Assembly (NCBI RefSeq): GCF_001707755.1
Contig: NZ_MBDL01000013.1
Location: forward strand, 55,769 to 119,768
Length of the DNA stretch: 64,000 nt
From: Acinetobacter celticus
GTDB lineage: Bacteria > Pseudomonadota > Gammaproteobacteria > Pseudomonadales > Moraxellaceae
Direction: 5' to 3'
This document shows, piece by piece, positions 36,160 to 45,366 of the stretch. The number at the start of each line of letters is the position of its first letter. Within the stretch, counting starts at the first letter, position 1. The notes under the pieces were generated by a model that was not told the origin of the DNA, ran no database searches, and saw only the letters and a program-made list of their open reading frames with translations. A program made the translations under genes and the position numbers.

Positions 36160-36972
36160 TCAATTTTTCCGCAACCTTAAAAGAATTAATTGCACCGCAT
36201 CTTGATTTAATTGCTGCCAATATGGCAGTAACTCGCTGTGAAAAAAGATCTCGATATCACTCGTATTAAAGCCATAATTGGGTTGATGCGTATTAAATTC
36301 ACAATGTGTCGATCCACTTTTAAAATAAAGACATTCAATAACGAGACTTACCTCTTTACCTTTGACCTCCTGCCAATACACTTTTTTTGCAACACTGTCA
36401 TCACTTTCTAATTCTATTTCATAGAGTTTCAAATCTGAATTAAAGGTTTTTGTTGCATGCATCCACTCTTCACTTACTTCTTTCCCACTCGAAAACATGC
36501 CTTTTCTTAAATGCCTTTTTAAAAGCTCCATGTAATTAAAGAAGTCTTTATTCCCCCACTCATCCTTCCAAACTGAGCGTTGGGTTAATGCTATTGTGAT
36601 ATCATTCTTATTTTCAGAATCTAATCTAAATCCTTCGCTAGAAGGTGTCATATCAGGCCATTTGACCTTTAAGTCAATACTTTTAATTTGATCATCACAA
36701 CCTTTGGCATTGTGCTCTTCGCGGATATTTTTTCCCCAATAATTGACACCTTCGTAAGTCACTCTTGCAAAAAGCAGGTATTGCTTATCAATGAGCATGT
36801 GCTGATCACCAAATTTTCCACAAGCATATAAGCGAGCTTTGACTTTTTCAGGGGCATGCATACTGTCATAACCATAGATCAGCAATGAAGCGACAAAAAC
36901 GACCAGTAGTGATAAAAATGTAATTAACAGTCGCTTTGCTGTGAATCGTTTGTTAAAAACATTAAAACTCAT
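36160..36972 (-). CDS. Hypothetical single-pass membrane protein, 270 residues
   Basis: I do not recognise the family. One hydrophobic helix (about 14-34, LLITFLSLLVVFVASLLIYGY) follows a basic N-terminus, so the large remainder is probably periplasmic. It has four cysteines (in YACGKFG, NAKGCDDQ, IECLYF and THCEF), which could form disulfides. No catalytic motif is seen. It stands alone, flanked by AT-rich DNA, and converges on the Maf gene. It may be accessory. Confidence 0.6.
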   Translation of the reverse strand: MSFNVFNKRFTAKRLLITFLSLLVVFVASLLIYGYDSMHAPEKVKARLYACGKFGDQHMLIDKQYLLFARVTYEGVNYWGKNIREEHNAKGCDDQIKSIDLKVKWPDMTPSSEGFRLDSENKNDITIALTQRSVWKDEWGNKDFFNYMELLKRHLRKGMFSSGKEVSEEWMHATKTFNSDLKLYEIELESDDSVAKKVYWQEVKGKEVSLVIECLYFKSGSTHCEFNTHQPNYGFNTSDIEIFFHSELLPYWQQLNQDAVQLILLRLRKN

Positions 36973-37332
36973 TATCCCCTTCCTTTTAATTTCAAATATC
37001 TATTATCTAAATTATTTATATTTCAAAATTTATTCTAAAAAAACTTACTTTATTCTTTAATATCACTAAAAATAAAACTGATTGATATAATCTAAATTGG
37101 TAGCCAGACTAACTCATCAATATATTTTATTGAATACTATTATGGAACATACTTTAAGGTTGATTTTACGCCGCATTATTATTTTTCTTATACCTAAATT
37201 CCAGACAAAAGAAACCAATTTTACTTAATGCAAAATAATTTAAAGACAATAAAAATAAGTGATACTTGCACATCTACCTTCGATCATAAGACAATAGCCA
37301 TATTATTGTTTTAATTTACTCAGGCTATTTCC
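36973..37332. other. AT-rich intergenic region
   Basis: This 360-base stretch separates divergent genes. A 28-codon plus-strand frame near 37142 has no ribosome site and is not called. No repeat or clear promoter is seen, though the roxA promoter must lie in the right half. Confidence 0.4.
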
Positions 37333-38502
37333 ATGTCCCAACCTTTAGACATTCTTGGCGGCATTACCGCTGAACAATTTCTTGCTGAATATTGGCAAAA
37401 AAAACCACTCCTAGTACGTAATGCTTTACCTGAAATTGTGAGTCTGCTTGAGCCCAACGACGTCATGGAACTTGCACTAGAAGAAAATATCAGTGCCCGT
37501 TTAATTAAACAAAAAGACAAAGATCCTAATCAGTGGGCAGTGAAATCATCACCTTTAATTAAAGGCGATTTCCAAAAAATGCCAAAACTTTGGACATTAT
37601 TGGTGCAAGCTGTTGATCATTATTCATTTGATCTGGCTGAAATGTGGAAGAAATTCTCATTTATTCCACAATGGCGCCGCGACGATATTATGGTGTCGTA
37701 TGCGCAAAAAGGTGGCTCTGTTGGTAAGCACTTTGACTTTTACGATGTGTTTTTAGTACAAGGCTATGGGCACCGTCGTTGGCAACTAGGCCAAATGTGC
37801 GATGCTGATACCGATTATGTTGCAGGCCAACCACTCAAATTACTGCCAGAAATTGAAGTGAATTTTGATGAGATTCTTGCTCCTGGCGATTTACTGTATG
37901 TGCCACCGGGTTTAGCACATTACGGCGTTGCAGAAGACGACTGCCTAACTTACTCTTTTGGTTTCCGTATGCCAAATGTCACGGAAATGATGGATCGTAT
38001 TAGTGATAAATTTTCAGATAATCAATTACTAAAAAACCCACTGACCGATGTTCTTCGCAATCAGCAAAATGCGATTGGACAAATCACGCAACATGAATTG
38101 GACTATCTGAAAGAAAAACTGTTGGCACAATTGCAAAATTCAACAGTCCTTGACGATGCCATTATGAGCCTCATGTCTGAGCCAAAATACCCAGACAATG
38201 TGCCAGAAGCCGAAGAAGTTGGTACGGGAGATTTAGAAGAAGCTTTGGAACAAGGCTATTTATTGATGCTAGAGCCTGCATCACGCTTACTTTATACATA
38301 TGAAGACGGCGAATTATTGTTCTGGGCCAATGGTGAAGGTGTTGGTATTTCAGAACAATTTGCACCTGTACTTAAACAACTGGCCGATGGCGAGGTTGTT
38401 GCTTTAAATGAAGCATTATTTGATCAAGATATTTTGGAAGATATTGCGCAACTTTTAAATGATTCTGTAATCATGCTTATGCCTTCAGAAACAGATGAAT
38501 AA
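37333..38502 (+). CDS. roxA: Ribosomal protein uL16 arginine hydroxylase (RoxA/YcfD)
   Basis: This 389-residue 2-oxoglutarate/Fe(II) oxygenase is of the JmjC-cupin type. The iron triad is visible as H133-x-D135 (GKHFDFYDVFLVQ) and H196 (PPGLAHYG). The N-terminal EYWQKKPLLVRNA is the family start. The C-terminal part is the dimerisation and winged-helix-like region of YcfD. In E. coli the enzyme hydroxylates an arginine of ribosomal protein L16 during growth. The length is typical. It is convergent with the cobalamin cluster, with a shared terminator between. Confidence 0.92.
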   Translation: MSQPLDILGGITAEQFLAEYWQKKPLLVRNALPEIVSLLEPNDVMELALEENISARLIKQKDKDPNQWAVKSSPLIKGDFQKMPKLWTLLVQAVDHYSFDLAEMWKKFSFIPQWRRDDIMVSYAQKGGSVGKHFDFYDVFLVQGYGHRRWQLGQMCDADTDYVAGQPLKLLPEIEVNFDEILAPGDLLYVPPGLAHYGVAEDDCLTYSFGFRMPNVTEMMDRISDKFSDNQLLKNPLTDVLRNQQNAIGQITQHELDYLKEKLLAQLQNSTVLDDAIMSLMSEPKYPDNVPEAEEVGTGDLEEALEQGYLLMLEPASRLLYTYEDGELLFWANGEGVGISEQFAPVLKQLADGEVVALNEALFDQDILEDIAQLLNDSVIMLMPSETDE

Positions 38503-38532
38503 GTCATTTTTATAAATAAAATCTAAATTTAG

Positions 38533-38565
38533 AAAAAAGAGGGTTATTGAACCCTCTTTTTTTAT
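38533..38565. terminator. Bidirectional terminator between roxA and cobS
   Basis: An AAAAGAGGGTT/AACCCTCTTTT stem has a 4-5-base loop, with A runs before and T runs after it, so it works on both strands. Confidence 0.88.
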
Positions 38566-38615
38566 TTTAAATGGCAGAGTATCTTCATAATTACTGATTG
38601 GTTTACGCCTATTAT

Positions 38616-39359
38616 TTATCGTAAATAAAAACTACCCATGGTAAATACCAATAGACTGATGCATTCAATAATTTCAATACTCGCGCCAACTGTATCCCCT
38701 GTAATTCCGCCAATCCGCTGAATAAATTTACGGCGTAAGTACCAAAGTCCGATAAGCATACTCATACAAGCGATTAACCCAAGCCATGAAAAGTAAAATG
38801 ATCCACATACAATGACCATAACCAATAACCACGCACTTTTACGTGGCATCGTGCTGGCAATTGAACTGCCTAAGCCTTTGGCTCGTACATAATTTGTGGT
38901 CAAAAATAAAATGAGAGGTGCGACACGACCCAGTACAGGAAACAATAATAAGGCGATATACATTTGCTTTTGTAATAACAAATAAATGGCTGACCATTTC
39001 AATATACAAATAATAATTAAACTAAGAACACCAATCGACCCACATGCAGGGTCTTTCATAATTTTGAGTGTACGTTCAGCATCACCCAAACCGCCCACCC
39101 ACGCATCTGCTGTATCGGCTAAACCATCTAGATGTAACCCACCTGTTAGCCAAATCCAAATAACCAAAAGAATACTGGACAATAAAACAATAGGAACGGC
39201 ATGTAGTACGCTGGCTATAGCAAATAGAATTACACCAATCATGAGTCCGACCACTGGATAAAACAGCAAAGACTGTCCATTTTGTTGTGGCGTGGGCATG
39301 GCTTTTAATTGCACAGGGAATGTGGTTAAAAACTGTAATGCTATCCAAAATGCTGTCAT
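38616..39359 (-). CDS. cobS: Adenosylcobinamide-GDP ribazoletransferase CobS
   Basis: This 247-residue membrane enzyme makes the last bond of the nucleotide loop by joining adenosylcobinamide-GDP with alpha-ribazole or its phosphate. The signature GGLHLDGLADTADAWVGG with the metal-binding aspartates is present, as is ILKIMKDPACGSIGV-like text (KIMKDPACGSIG). Several membrane helices surround it. Its ATG overlaps the cobC stop (ATGA), so it is translationally coupled. It is the last gene of the cluster. Confidence 0.94.
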   Translation of the reverse strand: MTAFWIALQFLTTFPVQLKAMPTPQQNGQSLLFYPVVGLMIGVILFAIASVLHAVPIVLLSSILLVIWIWLTGGLHLDGLADTADAWVGGLGDAERTLKIMKDPACGSIGVLSLIIICILKWSAIYLLLQKQMYIALLLFPVLGRVAPLILFLTTNYVRAKGLGSSIASTMPRKSAWLLVMVIVCGSFYFSWLGLIACMSMLIGLWYLRRKFIQRIGGITGDTVGASIEIIECISLLVFTMGSFYLR

Positions 39360-39958
39360 TGTTGTTGCTCTAGCAATTGAATCTGATCTGTAGTACTAAA
39401 TGCAAAATGGTTTAACTGCCCCAATTCTGCACTCATTTTTAACAAATCATCCAACGGTTGTTTTAAGGCTTTGCATTTTAATAATTTAATAACCCCACCA
39501 TGGGTAATGACCAAAGCCCGTTGATAGCCCTTTTGTGCCATCATATTTTGTATATGATCTAGCCCATTGATTACTCGCTGTTCAAATGCCAATAAACTTT
39601 CAGCATTCGGTGGCGTAAATGTGCTTGGTTTTAACCAAAACTGTTCGAGTGCTTCAGGCACAGTTTCATAAAGGTGTTGCGTAGAAATGGCTTCCCAATC
39701 ACCAAAATGCATTTCTTGCATTAAAGGTGTCAAAATGAGTTCCAAATTCAGCGTCTTTGCCGTATGAACAGCAAAACTATAACAGCGTTGCAAAGGCGAA
39801 CTGAAAATCACATCCCACTGAATTTGCTTTGCCAAAGATTGCATCAACGTCTGTTGCATTTGTTGCCAACCTTCTGGCGTTAAAGCATCATCGGTAGACC
39901 CACGTAGCGTATGGCTCAATTCTGTTTTACCGTGCCGAAGCAGATCAATTTGCAACAT
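39356..39958 (-). CDS. cobC: Alpha-ribazole phosphatase-like histidine phosphatase CobC
   Basis: With ATG 39958 the product has 200 residues. The phosphohistidine motif LLRHGKTEL stands at the start and the second His is in VITHGGVIK, the layout of the histidine phosphatase branch. In cobalamin salvage CobC removes the phosphate from alpha-ribazole phosphate or from adenosylcobalamin phosphate. The frame remains open upstream into cobT, but the family N-terminus fits this ATG, which leaves a 28-base gap after cobT. Its stop overlaps the start of cobS. Confidence 0.9.
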   Translation of the reverse strand: MLQIDLLRHGKTELSHTLRGSTDDALTPEGWQQMQQTLMQSLAKQIQWDVIFSSPLQRCYSFAVHTAKTLNLELILTPLMQEMHFGDWEAISTQHLYETVPEALEQFWLKPSTFTPPNAESLLAFEQRVINGLDHIQNMMAQKGYQRALVITHGGVIKLLKCKALKQPLDDLLKMSAELGQLNHFAFSTTDQIQLLEQQQ

Positions 39959-39986
39959 GTGATTTTCAAATATCCTAAAATATGAC

Positions 39987-41039
39987 TTAAATTTTATCGC
40001 CAATAACAGCAGCTTCAGCAAAAGTCGCCATGTTGTTATGCAGACTACACGCTAGTTTAATGATGCCCAATGCAGCACCAGCCCCGCTACCTTCACCCAA
40101 ACGTAAGTTGAGTTTAAGCAATGGTGCAGCACTTAATTCATTCAACAAACGGCGGTGACCATATTCTGCAGATTGATGTCCAAATAGCATCCAATCACGC
40201 ACAGCTGGGTTTAAATGCACAGCAACCAATGCAGATACAGTACTAATAAAGCCATCAACAACGATAGGTAAGCCAATTTGCGCGCAACGAATATACGCCC
40301 CTGTCATGGCAGCAATTTCCAACCCACCCACAGCACATAGGGCTTTAAAAGTATCTGTTCCCACATAATTTTTATGCAATGCCAAAGCTTGATCAATCAC
40401 ATTTTTTTTATGCGCCAATTGTTCTGCACGAATGCCCGTACCAACACCTGTTAACTGTTCTGCGGGTTCATTTAACAAAAAGCATGCAACTGCTGAAGCA
40501 GAACAAGTGTTCCCAATACCCATTTCACCAGCAATATAAATTGAAGCGCCATTTTCTAGCGCTTTTTCAGCACTCAAAAGCCCCAATTGCATGGCTTGCC
40601 TGCACTGCTCTTCAGTCATTGCCACTTGTTTTGCAAAATTGGCCGTACCCGAAATAATACAATGGCGCTCTACCCCAACATATTCATAAGGTTCTCCCAC
40701 AGAACCGCAATCAATGACTTGTAAAGCCGCGTTATATTCTTTGGCAATAACGCTAATACATGCCCCACCAGAAGTGAAATTTTGTAGCATTTGACGCGTC
40801 ACCGCTTGAGGATAGGCCGAAATATTTTCTTCCATCACCCCATGATCGCCCGCAAAAATAGTGATCCATGGTGAATTCACATTGGGTTTTGCCGAATTTT
40901 GTAAAGATGCTAAGGTGACCGCAGTACGTTCAAGCTCAGACAATGAACCTGTTGGCTTGGTCAATTGAAGCTGACGTGCTTCAGCTTGTAGTCGGGCTTC
41001 TTCATTCGGTATTTGACATGCTTCTAACCACCAATTCAC
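39987..41039 (-). CDS. cobT: Nicotinate-nucleotide-dimethylbenzimidazole phosphoribosyltransferase CobT
   Basis: This 350-residue enzyme makes alpha-ribazole 5'-phosphate from nicotinate mononucleotide and a lower-ligand base. Typical segments are FAGDHGVMEENISAYP, GEMGIGNTCSASA and the C-terminal LRLGEGSGAGAALG, which holds the catalytic glutamate. The start overlaps the cobU stop by four bases. The length matches the family (about 355). Confidence 0.95.
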   Translation of the reverse strand: MNWWLEACQIPNEEARLQAEARQLQLTKPTGSLSELERTAVTLASLQNSAKPNVNSPWITIFAGDHGVMEENISAYPQAVTRQMLQNFTSGGACISVIAKEYNAALQVIDCGSVGEPYEYVGVERHCIISGTANFAKQVAMTEEQCRQAMQLGLLSAEKALENGASIYIAGEMGIGNTCSASAVACFLLNEPAEQLTGVGTGIRAEQLAHKKNVIDQALALHKNYVGTDTFKALCAVGGLEIAAMTGAYIRCAQIGLPIVVDGFISTVSALVAVHLNPAVRDWMLFGHQSAEYGHRRLLNELSAAPLLKLNLRLGEGSGAGAALGIIKLACSLHNNMATFAEAAVIGDKI

Positions 41040-41557
41040 ACTTTATCTCCTTTTAAAATCATGGGAAAACCTGCAACACAAAATATCACTTTGTCAGAAA
41101 TTTGACCGAGTTGCTGATGTAAACGCCCCGACTCATCGACAAATTTACGGCTAATTTGTCCCATTGGAACAACGCCCAAACCCGTTTCATTGCTGACCAA
41201 AAGAATATCAGATTGTAAATGCGGTAATATGTCGAGCAATTTTTTGCATTCATCTTGTTGAAGCTGTGCATTGTCATGCATCAATACATTGCTCATCCAG
41301 AGCGTCAAACAATCGACCAATATGACCTGTTCAGGCTGATCTATCTTCTTCAAACAATCTGCTAAATAAAGGGGTTCTTCAACAAGATTCCACGTTGCTG
41401 GACGTTGGGCTTGATGATGAGTAATACGCTCTTGCATTTCATCATCCCATGCTTGGGCTGTTGCAATATAAGTGACTGGCAGTGTAGATAAAATGGCGGT
41501 TTGTTCGGCCAATCGGCTTTTCCCAGAACGCGCACCGCCTAAAATAAGCTGAATCAT
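41036..41557 (-). CDS. cobU: Adenosylcobinamide kinase / phosphate guanylyltransferase CobU (CobP)
   Basis: This 173-residue bifunctional enzyme phosphorylates adenosylcobinamide and then adds GMP. The P-loop is GGARSGKS near the start; VTYIATAQAWDDEM, RITHHQAQRP and ILVDCLTLWMSN are family motifs. The conserved histidine that takes GMP is in the THHQAQR segment. It overlaps both neighbours by four bases, upstream with the 2H phosphoesterase gene and downstream with cobT. Confidence 0.94.
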   Translation of the reverse strand: MIQLILGGARSGKSRLAEQTAILSTLPVTYIATAQAWDDEMQERITHHQAQRPATWNLVEEPLYLADCLKKIDQPEQVILVDCLTLWMSNVLMHDNAQLQQDECKKLLDILPHLQSDILLVSNETGLGVVPMGQISRKFVDESGRLHQQLGQISDKVIFCVAGFPMILKGDKV

Positions 41558-42162
41558 AAGTCCCCCAAATTGAATTGCTGATACACAGATAACGGCCCTT
41601 GTAGCTCTTGTGCCACATACGTCCCAAAAGTCAGCTGTTTCACATCAAATTCAAAGCTATGTTGTTGTATTTTCTTAATCCGCTCAAAAACCTCATCACT
41701 ATTCAAATGATCAGCATATAAACCAAGGGTAATATGCGGACAATAATTTAATGGCGCAATTTCGTTAGCACTTTGCTTGAGTTGCTGACGAATTAAATTT
41801 AGTGTTTGAGATGAGTCTTCAACTTCAATAAACAAAGCACTTTCAAAACTATTCATTTTGCCTATTTTTAATCTGAACGGTTTTATATTAAACAACTGCA
41901 ATTGCTGTAATTGTTGATTGAATTTGGCTACAGAAAAATCATCATTATAAATCTGTCGCTGATTTAAAAACCCACACACAAATAACGTAATATGAAATTG
42001 GCGCGTGTTTGGTGTAAATAATAAGTCCGAAAAAGAACAACGCAACTGTTCCAAATAGTCTAATAATTCAGGTTGATGGATTTCTACATACCATAAGCTA
42101 AATTGTGAGCGACCTTTATGCCAATCGGGATAATCCTGAGCAATTGTCGGTACAACAGGCAT
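41554..42162 (-). CDS. 2H phosphoesterase (2'-5' RNA ligase-like) coupled to the cob cluster
   Basis: With ATG 42162 the product has 202 residues. It has the two H-x-T motifs that define the 2H superfamily, FHITLFVCG (H57) and PHITLGLY (H143). These enzymes act on 2',3'-cyclic or 2'-5' phosphodiester bonds in RNA or nucleotides. The stop overlaps the cobU start (ATGA), so it is the first gene of the cobalamin cluster and is translated with it. A GTG six codons upstream is an alternative start; neither has a clear ribosome site. Its role in this setting is unknown. Confidence 0.8.
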   Translation of the reverse strand: MPVVPTIAQDYPDWHKGRSQFSLWYVEIHQPELLDYLEQLRCSFSDLLFTPNTRQFHITLFVCGFLNQRQIYNDDFSVAKFNQQLQQLQLFNIKPFRLKIGKMNSFESALFIEVEDSSQTLNLIRQQLKQSANEIAPLNYCPHITLGLYADHLNSDEVFERIKKIQQHSFEFDVKQLTFGTYVAQELQGPLSVYQQFNLGDL

Positions 42163-42180
42163 AGCGGGCAAAAGAAACAC

Positions 42181-42228
42181 GCAAAATTCACAATAAAATA
42201 AGATCGGCTATTTAATCATGAATTTTGC
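42181..42228. repeat. Ten-base inverted repeat upstream of the cob cluster
   Basis: GCAAAATTCA (42181-42190) is repeated in exact inverse at 42219-42228, with 28 AT-rich bases between. It lies where the promoter of the minus-strand cob cluster should be, so it may be an operator. No cobalamin riboswitch B12-box is visible in the 220 bases upstream. Confidence 0.35.
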
Positions 42229-42400
42229 ATACAAGGCACATCTGTTTATTGAACAATTTTCATCGTTCAACTCAATACGATTCATGCCACTCTTTCACGG
42301 TTTTAGAACACCACTAGAACCCAATACCCGATCTTATTCAGTGATTATTCAATATTCAGACTCAAACATTTGCCCCATCATTCGGTGCAATACAACTCAA

Positions 42401-42868
42401 TTATTCATCAATAACATCAACAAAATTTGCACCCAATACTTTGGCTAAATCCTGCGGTTTTAAACCAATATCTAAACCACGTTTTCCACCACTCACATAC
42501 ATTTTCGCTAAATTTTCTGCGGATGCATCAATGACTGTTTTTAACCGTTTCTTTTGACCTACAGGGCTAATACCACCCACCAAATAGCCCGTTAAACGTT
42601 CTGCATCTTTCGGGTCTGCCATTTTTAATTTTTTACAACCAAAGGCAGAAGCAACTTTCTTTAAACTTAACTGATAACTTACGGGCAATACCGCCACAAA
42701 AAAGTTTTTTTCATCTGTAACCATTAAGGTTTTAAAAACTTCTTCAACATTTAAGCCCAATTTTTCTGCAGCTTCTAAACCAAAGCTTTTCGCATCTGGG
42801 TCATGGTTATATTCATGAATAGAAAATTCAATTTTATTCGATTTTAAAAGTTTGCAAGCTGGTGTCAT
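42401..42868 (-). CDS. ybaK: Cys-tRNA(Pro)/Cys-tRNA(Cys) deacylase YbaK
   Basis: This 155-residue editing-domain protein removes cysteine wrongly attached to tRNA-Pro. The family segments EEVFKTLMV (with the conserved catalytic lysine), [13 protein letters not shown] and [14 protein letters not shown] are present, and the C-terminal [12 protein letters not shown] closes the fold. The length matches E. coli YbaK (159). It is in the same direction as alkB, but the alkB terminator lies between them. Confidence 0.93.
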   Translation of the reverse strand: MTPACKLLKSNKIEFSIHEYNHDPDAKSFGLEAAEKLGLNVEEVFKTLMVTDEKNFFVAVLPVSYQLSLKKVASAFGCKKLKMADPKDAERLTGYLVGGISPVGQKKRLKTVIDASAENLAKMYVSGGKRGLDIGLKPQDLAKVLGANFVDVIDE

Positions 42869-42948
42869 TTCGTTTCAAAATTTACTAAAAACAATGCTGT
42901 CATTATATTCTTTTTCAAATTACTTGGAATCAATTGATTCAATAGCAA

Positions 42949-42976
42949 TAAAAAAAGGCACATCAAGCACCTTTTC
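42949..42976 (-). terminator. Terminator after alkB
   Basis: An AAAAGGTGC/GTGCCTTTT stem (with two G-U pairs as RNA) is followed on the minus strand by seven T residues. Confidence 0.75.
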
Positions 42977-42996
42977 TCTTTACATCAATGAAAACT

Positions 42997-44196
42997 TTAG
43001 GCGTCCGTTAATCCAAATTTTTTGAATATACGACCACGGCGCTTTGCAGATATATTGGCCTTACTTAAATCGCCGTCATAATGCTCAAAAACGCGCTTGT
43101 CCATCATTTTAAACCAAAGCCTTGGAATTAAAGCAGGAATAAGCATAGTTGCATAACCACTTGGAAGCTCTGGCGCTTCATCAAAATGGCGCAAAGCTTG
43201 GAATGGCCGTGTCGGATAAGCATGATGATCTGAATGACGTTGTAACTGGTATAAAAATAAATTGGTCACAATATTATTATTATTCCAACTGTGTTCAGGC
43301 ATGGTTCGCGCATAACTGCCATCGGCTTTTTGCTCGCGTTTTAAACCATAATGTTCAATATAATTAATTACCTCAAACAAACTCACACCATAAAAAGCTT
43401 GCGTCAACAAATATGGTGTGACTTTTTTGCCAAATAGCGACACCATCCCTGCATGAAATCCTGCACTCATGGCCCAACCATGAAATAACTCATTTTCTTT
43501 GCTAAAAAAAGACAAACCTTTACGTTTTAAGCGTTTTTCTTCAATTTCAATTGCCGATTTTAAACCACCAAATACGGTGCGTGGCCAAAACTCATAGAAG
43601 CTTTCCCCCATTTTAGACGATGCTGGGTCTTCTGGTGTTGCTGCCCGTTTGTGATGGCCATAAGGATGCTCAATACGGAAATGGTTATAAGCCAAAGGCA
43701 TTAAGGTCGCATGTGACCAATAATGATCTGTTTTATTTGGACGATGGCTCAATTCATGTGCAGTGTTTACCCCCACACCATTAATTGCTCCCATCGAAAT
43801 GCCTAATAAAATCTGATCTAAAAAAGAAACTTCTTTACGGGTAACGACATATCCTGCAAATACATTGGCCGCCATTTGTAACGGAATGAAGAGTTTGACA
43901 ATACGGTCATAATACGGATCATTCACTAAGACTTTAATATCGTCATCAGTCGGATTGTTATCGTCTGCACCAACCAAGGCATCGACTGTTGGAATAATGA
44001 TATGGAGTAGCAACGGGCCACCCAGTGCAAATACTTTTTTAGTCAGTTTGGGGCCAAAATGGTAGCCTGCCAAAATTCCTATGCCAATAGCAGGCAATGC
44101 GGGACTTAACAACCAACCATAACGTTTCTTATCTATTTGATGGCCAAAAACATGGCGATCTCGTTGTTCTGGACTCAGCTTTACGGGTGCATTCAT
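42997..44196 (-). CDS. alkB: Alkane 1-monooxygenase AlkB (AlkM type)
   Basis: This 399-residue di-iron integral membrane hydroxylase turns medium/long n-alkanes into 1-alkanols, with electrons from rubredoxin. The eight-histidine motifs are all present: HELSHR (147-152), EHPYGHH (176-182) and QRHSDHH (319-325). The AlkB signature NYIEHYGLKR is at 278-287. Membrane helices surround them. A good AGGAAAG site precedes the ATG. Rubredoxin and its reductase are not in the window, as in A. baylyi, where alkM stands apart from rubA/rubB. A divergent AraC-type gene lies upstream. Confidence 0.95.
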   Translation of the reverse strand: MNAPVKLSPEQRDRHVFGHQIDKKRYGWLLSPALPAIGIGILAGYHFGPKLTKKVFALGGPLLLHIIIPTVDALVGADDNNPTDDDIKVLVNDPYYDRIVKLFIPLQMAANVFAGYVVTRKEVSFLDQILLGISMGAINGVGVNTAHELSHRPNKTDHYWSHATLMPLAYNHFRIEHPYGHHKRAATPEDPASSKMGESFYEFWPRTVFGGLKSAIEIEEKRLKRKGLSFFSKENELFHGWAMSAGFHAGMVSLFGKKVTPYLLTQAFYGVSLFEVINYIEHYGLKREQKADGSYARTMPEHSWNNNNIVTNLFLYQLQRHSDHHAYPTRPFQALRHFDEAPELPSGYATMLIPALIPRLWFKMMDKRVFEHYDGDLSKANISAKRRGRIFKKFGLTDA

Positions 44197-44389
44197 GTGC
44201 AGGACTTTCCTATTTCTTTTTCTCTTCTTATATTTGTAGAAATAGACATTAAATAACAGTCTTAACCGTCCAAAAAAACTATGTGAAAGTCTTTGGCTTT
44301 TTCTGATATAACTTGACCTATAAACACATCAATGGCTATGTTTCCCTATTAAACTGGCCCGTACACAATGAAATATAGAATGATAAAAC

Positions 44390-45337
44390 ATGGATGCTTT
44401 AAGTAAAATTTTTGACGATATTCATTTAAACCAATCTGAATATATCTATTTGAAAGCTAAAAATAATTGGGCTTTTCAGTATCATGACCAAGGCGCCATT
44501 ATTGCCTACGTTATTATGCAGGGCCAATGCATTTTACATTTAGATCAAAAGACTATTGCACTTGAAGCTGGCGACTTAATCTTAATCCCATCGGGACAAA
44601 AACATCTTTGTACCGCCTCAAAAAATCAGGTTTTTAACGATGCGCTGAATATCACCTCACTCTTTAATGAAAAACGCCATAAAACCATTGAATTACAGTC
44701 AGATGAAAAGCCACAACATCAGGAATGCTTAATTTTAGCCATACGCGGTCATATTGATAGCATTATGGCAAAACCCCTGTTTAATGCCCTACCTCAATAT
44801 ATGCATATTCAACATATTCTGAGTAGTACCGCGCCTGAATGGCTCCAAATTGGCCTACAATTTTTAGCTGTTGAAGCCCATCAAATTCGTCCTGGGCGTG
44901 ACAAAATATTAGATCATCTGGTGAGTATTTTATTTATTGAATGTGTCCGTGATTATATTGCCCAATTGAGGGACTCAAAAAACTGGCTAAATGCGCTCTC
45001 TCATCCTGAATTATCAAATGCTTTAGCCGTCATTCATGGCCAACCAGAACAAGTATGGACAGTTGAAAGCCTTGCCGAACAATGTTGTATGTCTCGCTCA
45101 AAATTTGCCAATTTATTTACCCAAATGATTGGTGAAACCCCATTGGCTTATCTACAACAACATCGTCTACGTTTAGCCTCACAACACTTAAGACAAGGGC
45201 AATTTTCTATTCAACAAATTGCCCATAAAGTCGGTTATTCTTCGGAAACAGCCTTTAGTCAGACCTTTAAACGAACTTTTGACCTTACGCCAAGCCAGTA
45301 TCGACAACAGTTTCAGTCCAAACTTAAAATCCAATAA
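44390..45337 (+). CDS. alkR: AraC-family regulator, probable alkane-responsive activator AlkR
   Basis: This is a 315-residue regulator. The N-terminal half is a cupin-like ligand domain (IIAYVIMQGQCILHL and LEAGDLILIPSGQKHL). The C-terminal 95 or so residues hold two helix-turn-helix motifs, ending in the AraC signature IAHKVGYSSETAFSQTFKR...TPSQYR. It is transcribed divergently from alkB with 193 bases between, as with alkR/alkM in A. baylyi ADP1. By that precedent it should activate alkB when alkanes are present. The assignment rests on family plus position. Confidence 0.85.
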   Translation: MDALSKIFDDIHLNQSEYIYLKAKNNWAFQYHDQGAIIAYVIMQGQCILHLDQKTIALEAGDLILIPSGQKHLCTASKNQVFNDALNITSLFNEKRHKTIELQSDEKPQHQECLILAIRGHIDSIMAKPLFNALPQYMHIQHILSSTAPEWLQIGLQFLAVEAHQIRPGRDKILDHLVSILFIECVRDYIAQLRDSKNWLNALSHPELSNALAVIHGQPEQVWTVESLAEQCCMSRSKFANLFTQMIGETPLAYLQQHRLRLASQHLRQGQFSIQQIAHKVGYSSETAFSQTFKRTFDLTPSQYRQQFQSKLKIQ

Positions 45338-45366
45338 ATGACTAAAATTGCTTTATCTCTATTTAT

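Noticed and set aside
37142..37228. A 28-codon frame upstream of roxA
   Set aside because: Too short, without a ribosome site, in very AT-rich DNA.
38616..42162. A complete cobalamin synthesis pathway
   Set aside because: Only the nucleotide-loop genes cobU, cobT, cobC and cobS are present. No corrin-ring genes are in the window, so a salvage role is the safer reading.
42218..42448. A 76-codon plus-strand frame opposite the promoter region of the cob cluster
   Set aside because: It overlaps the 3' end of ybaK on the other strand, has no ribosome site and shows no protein-like pattern.
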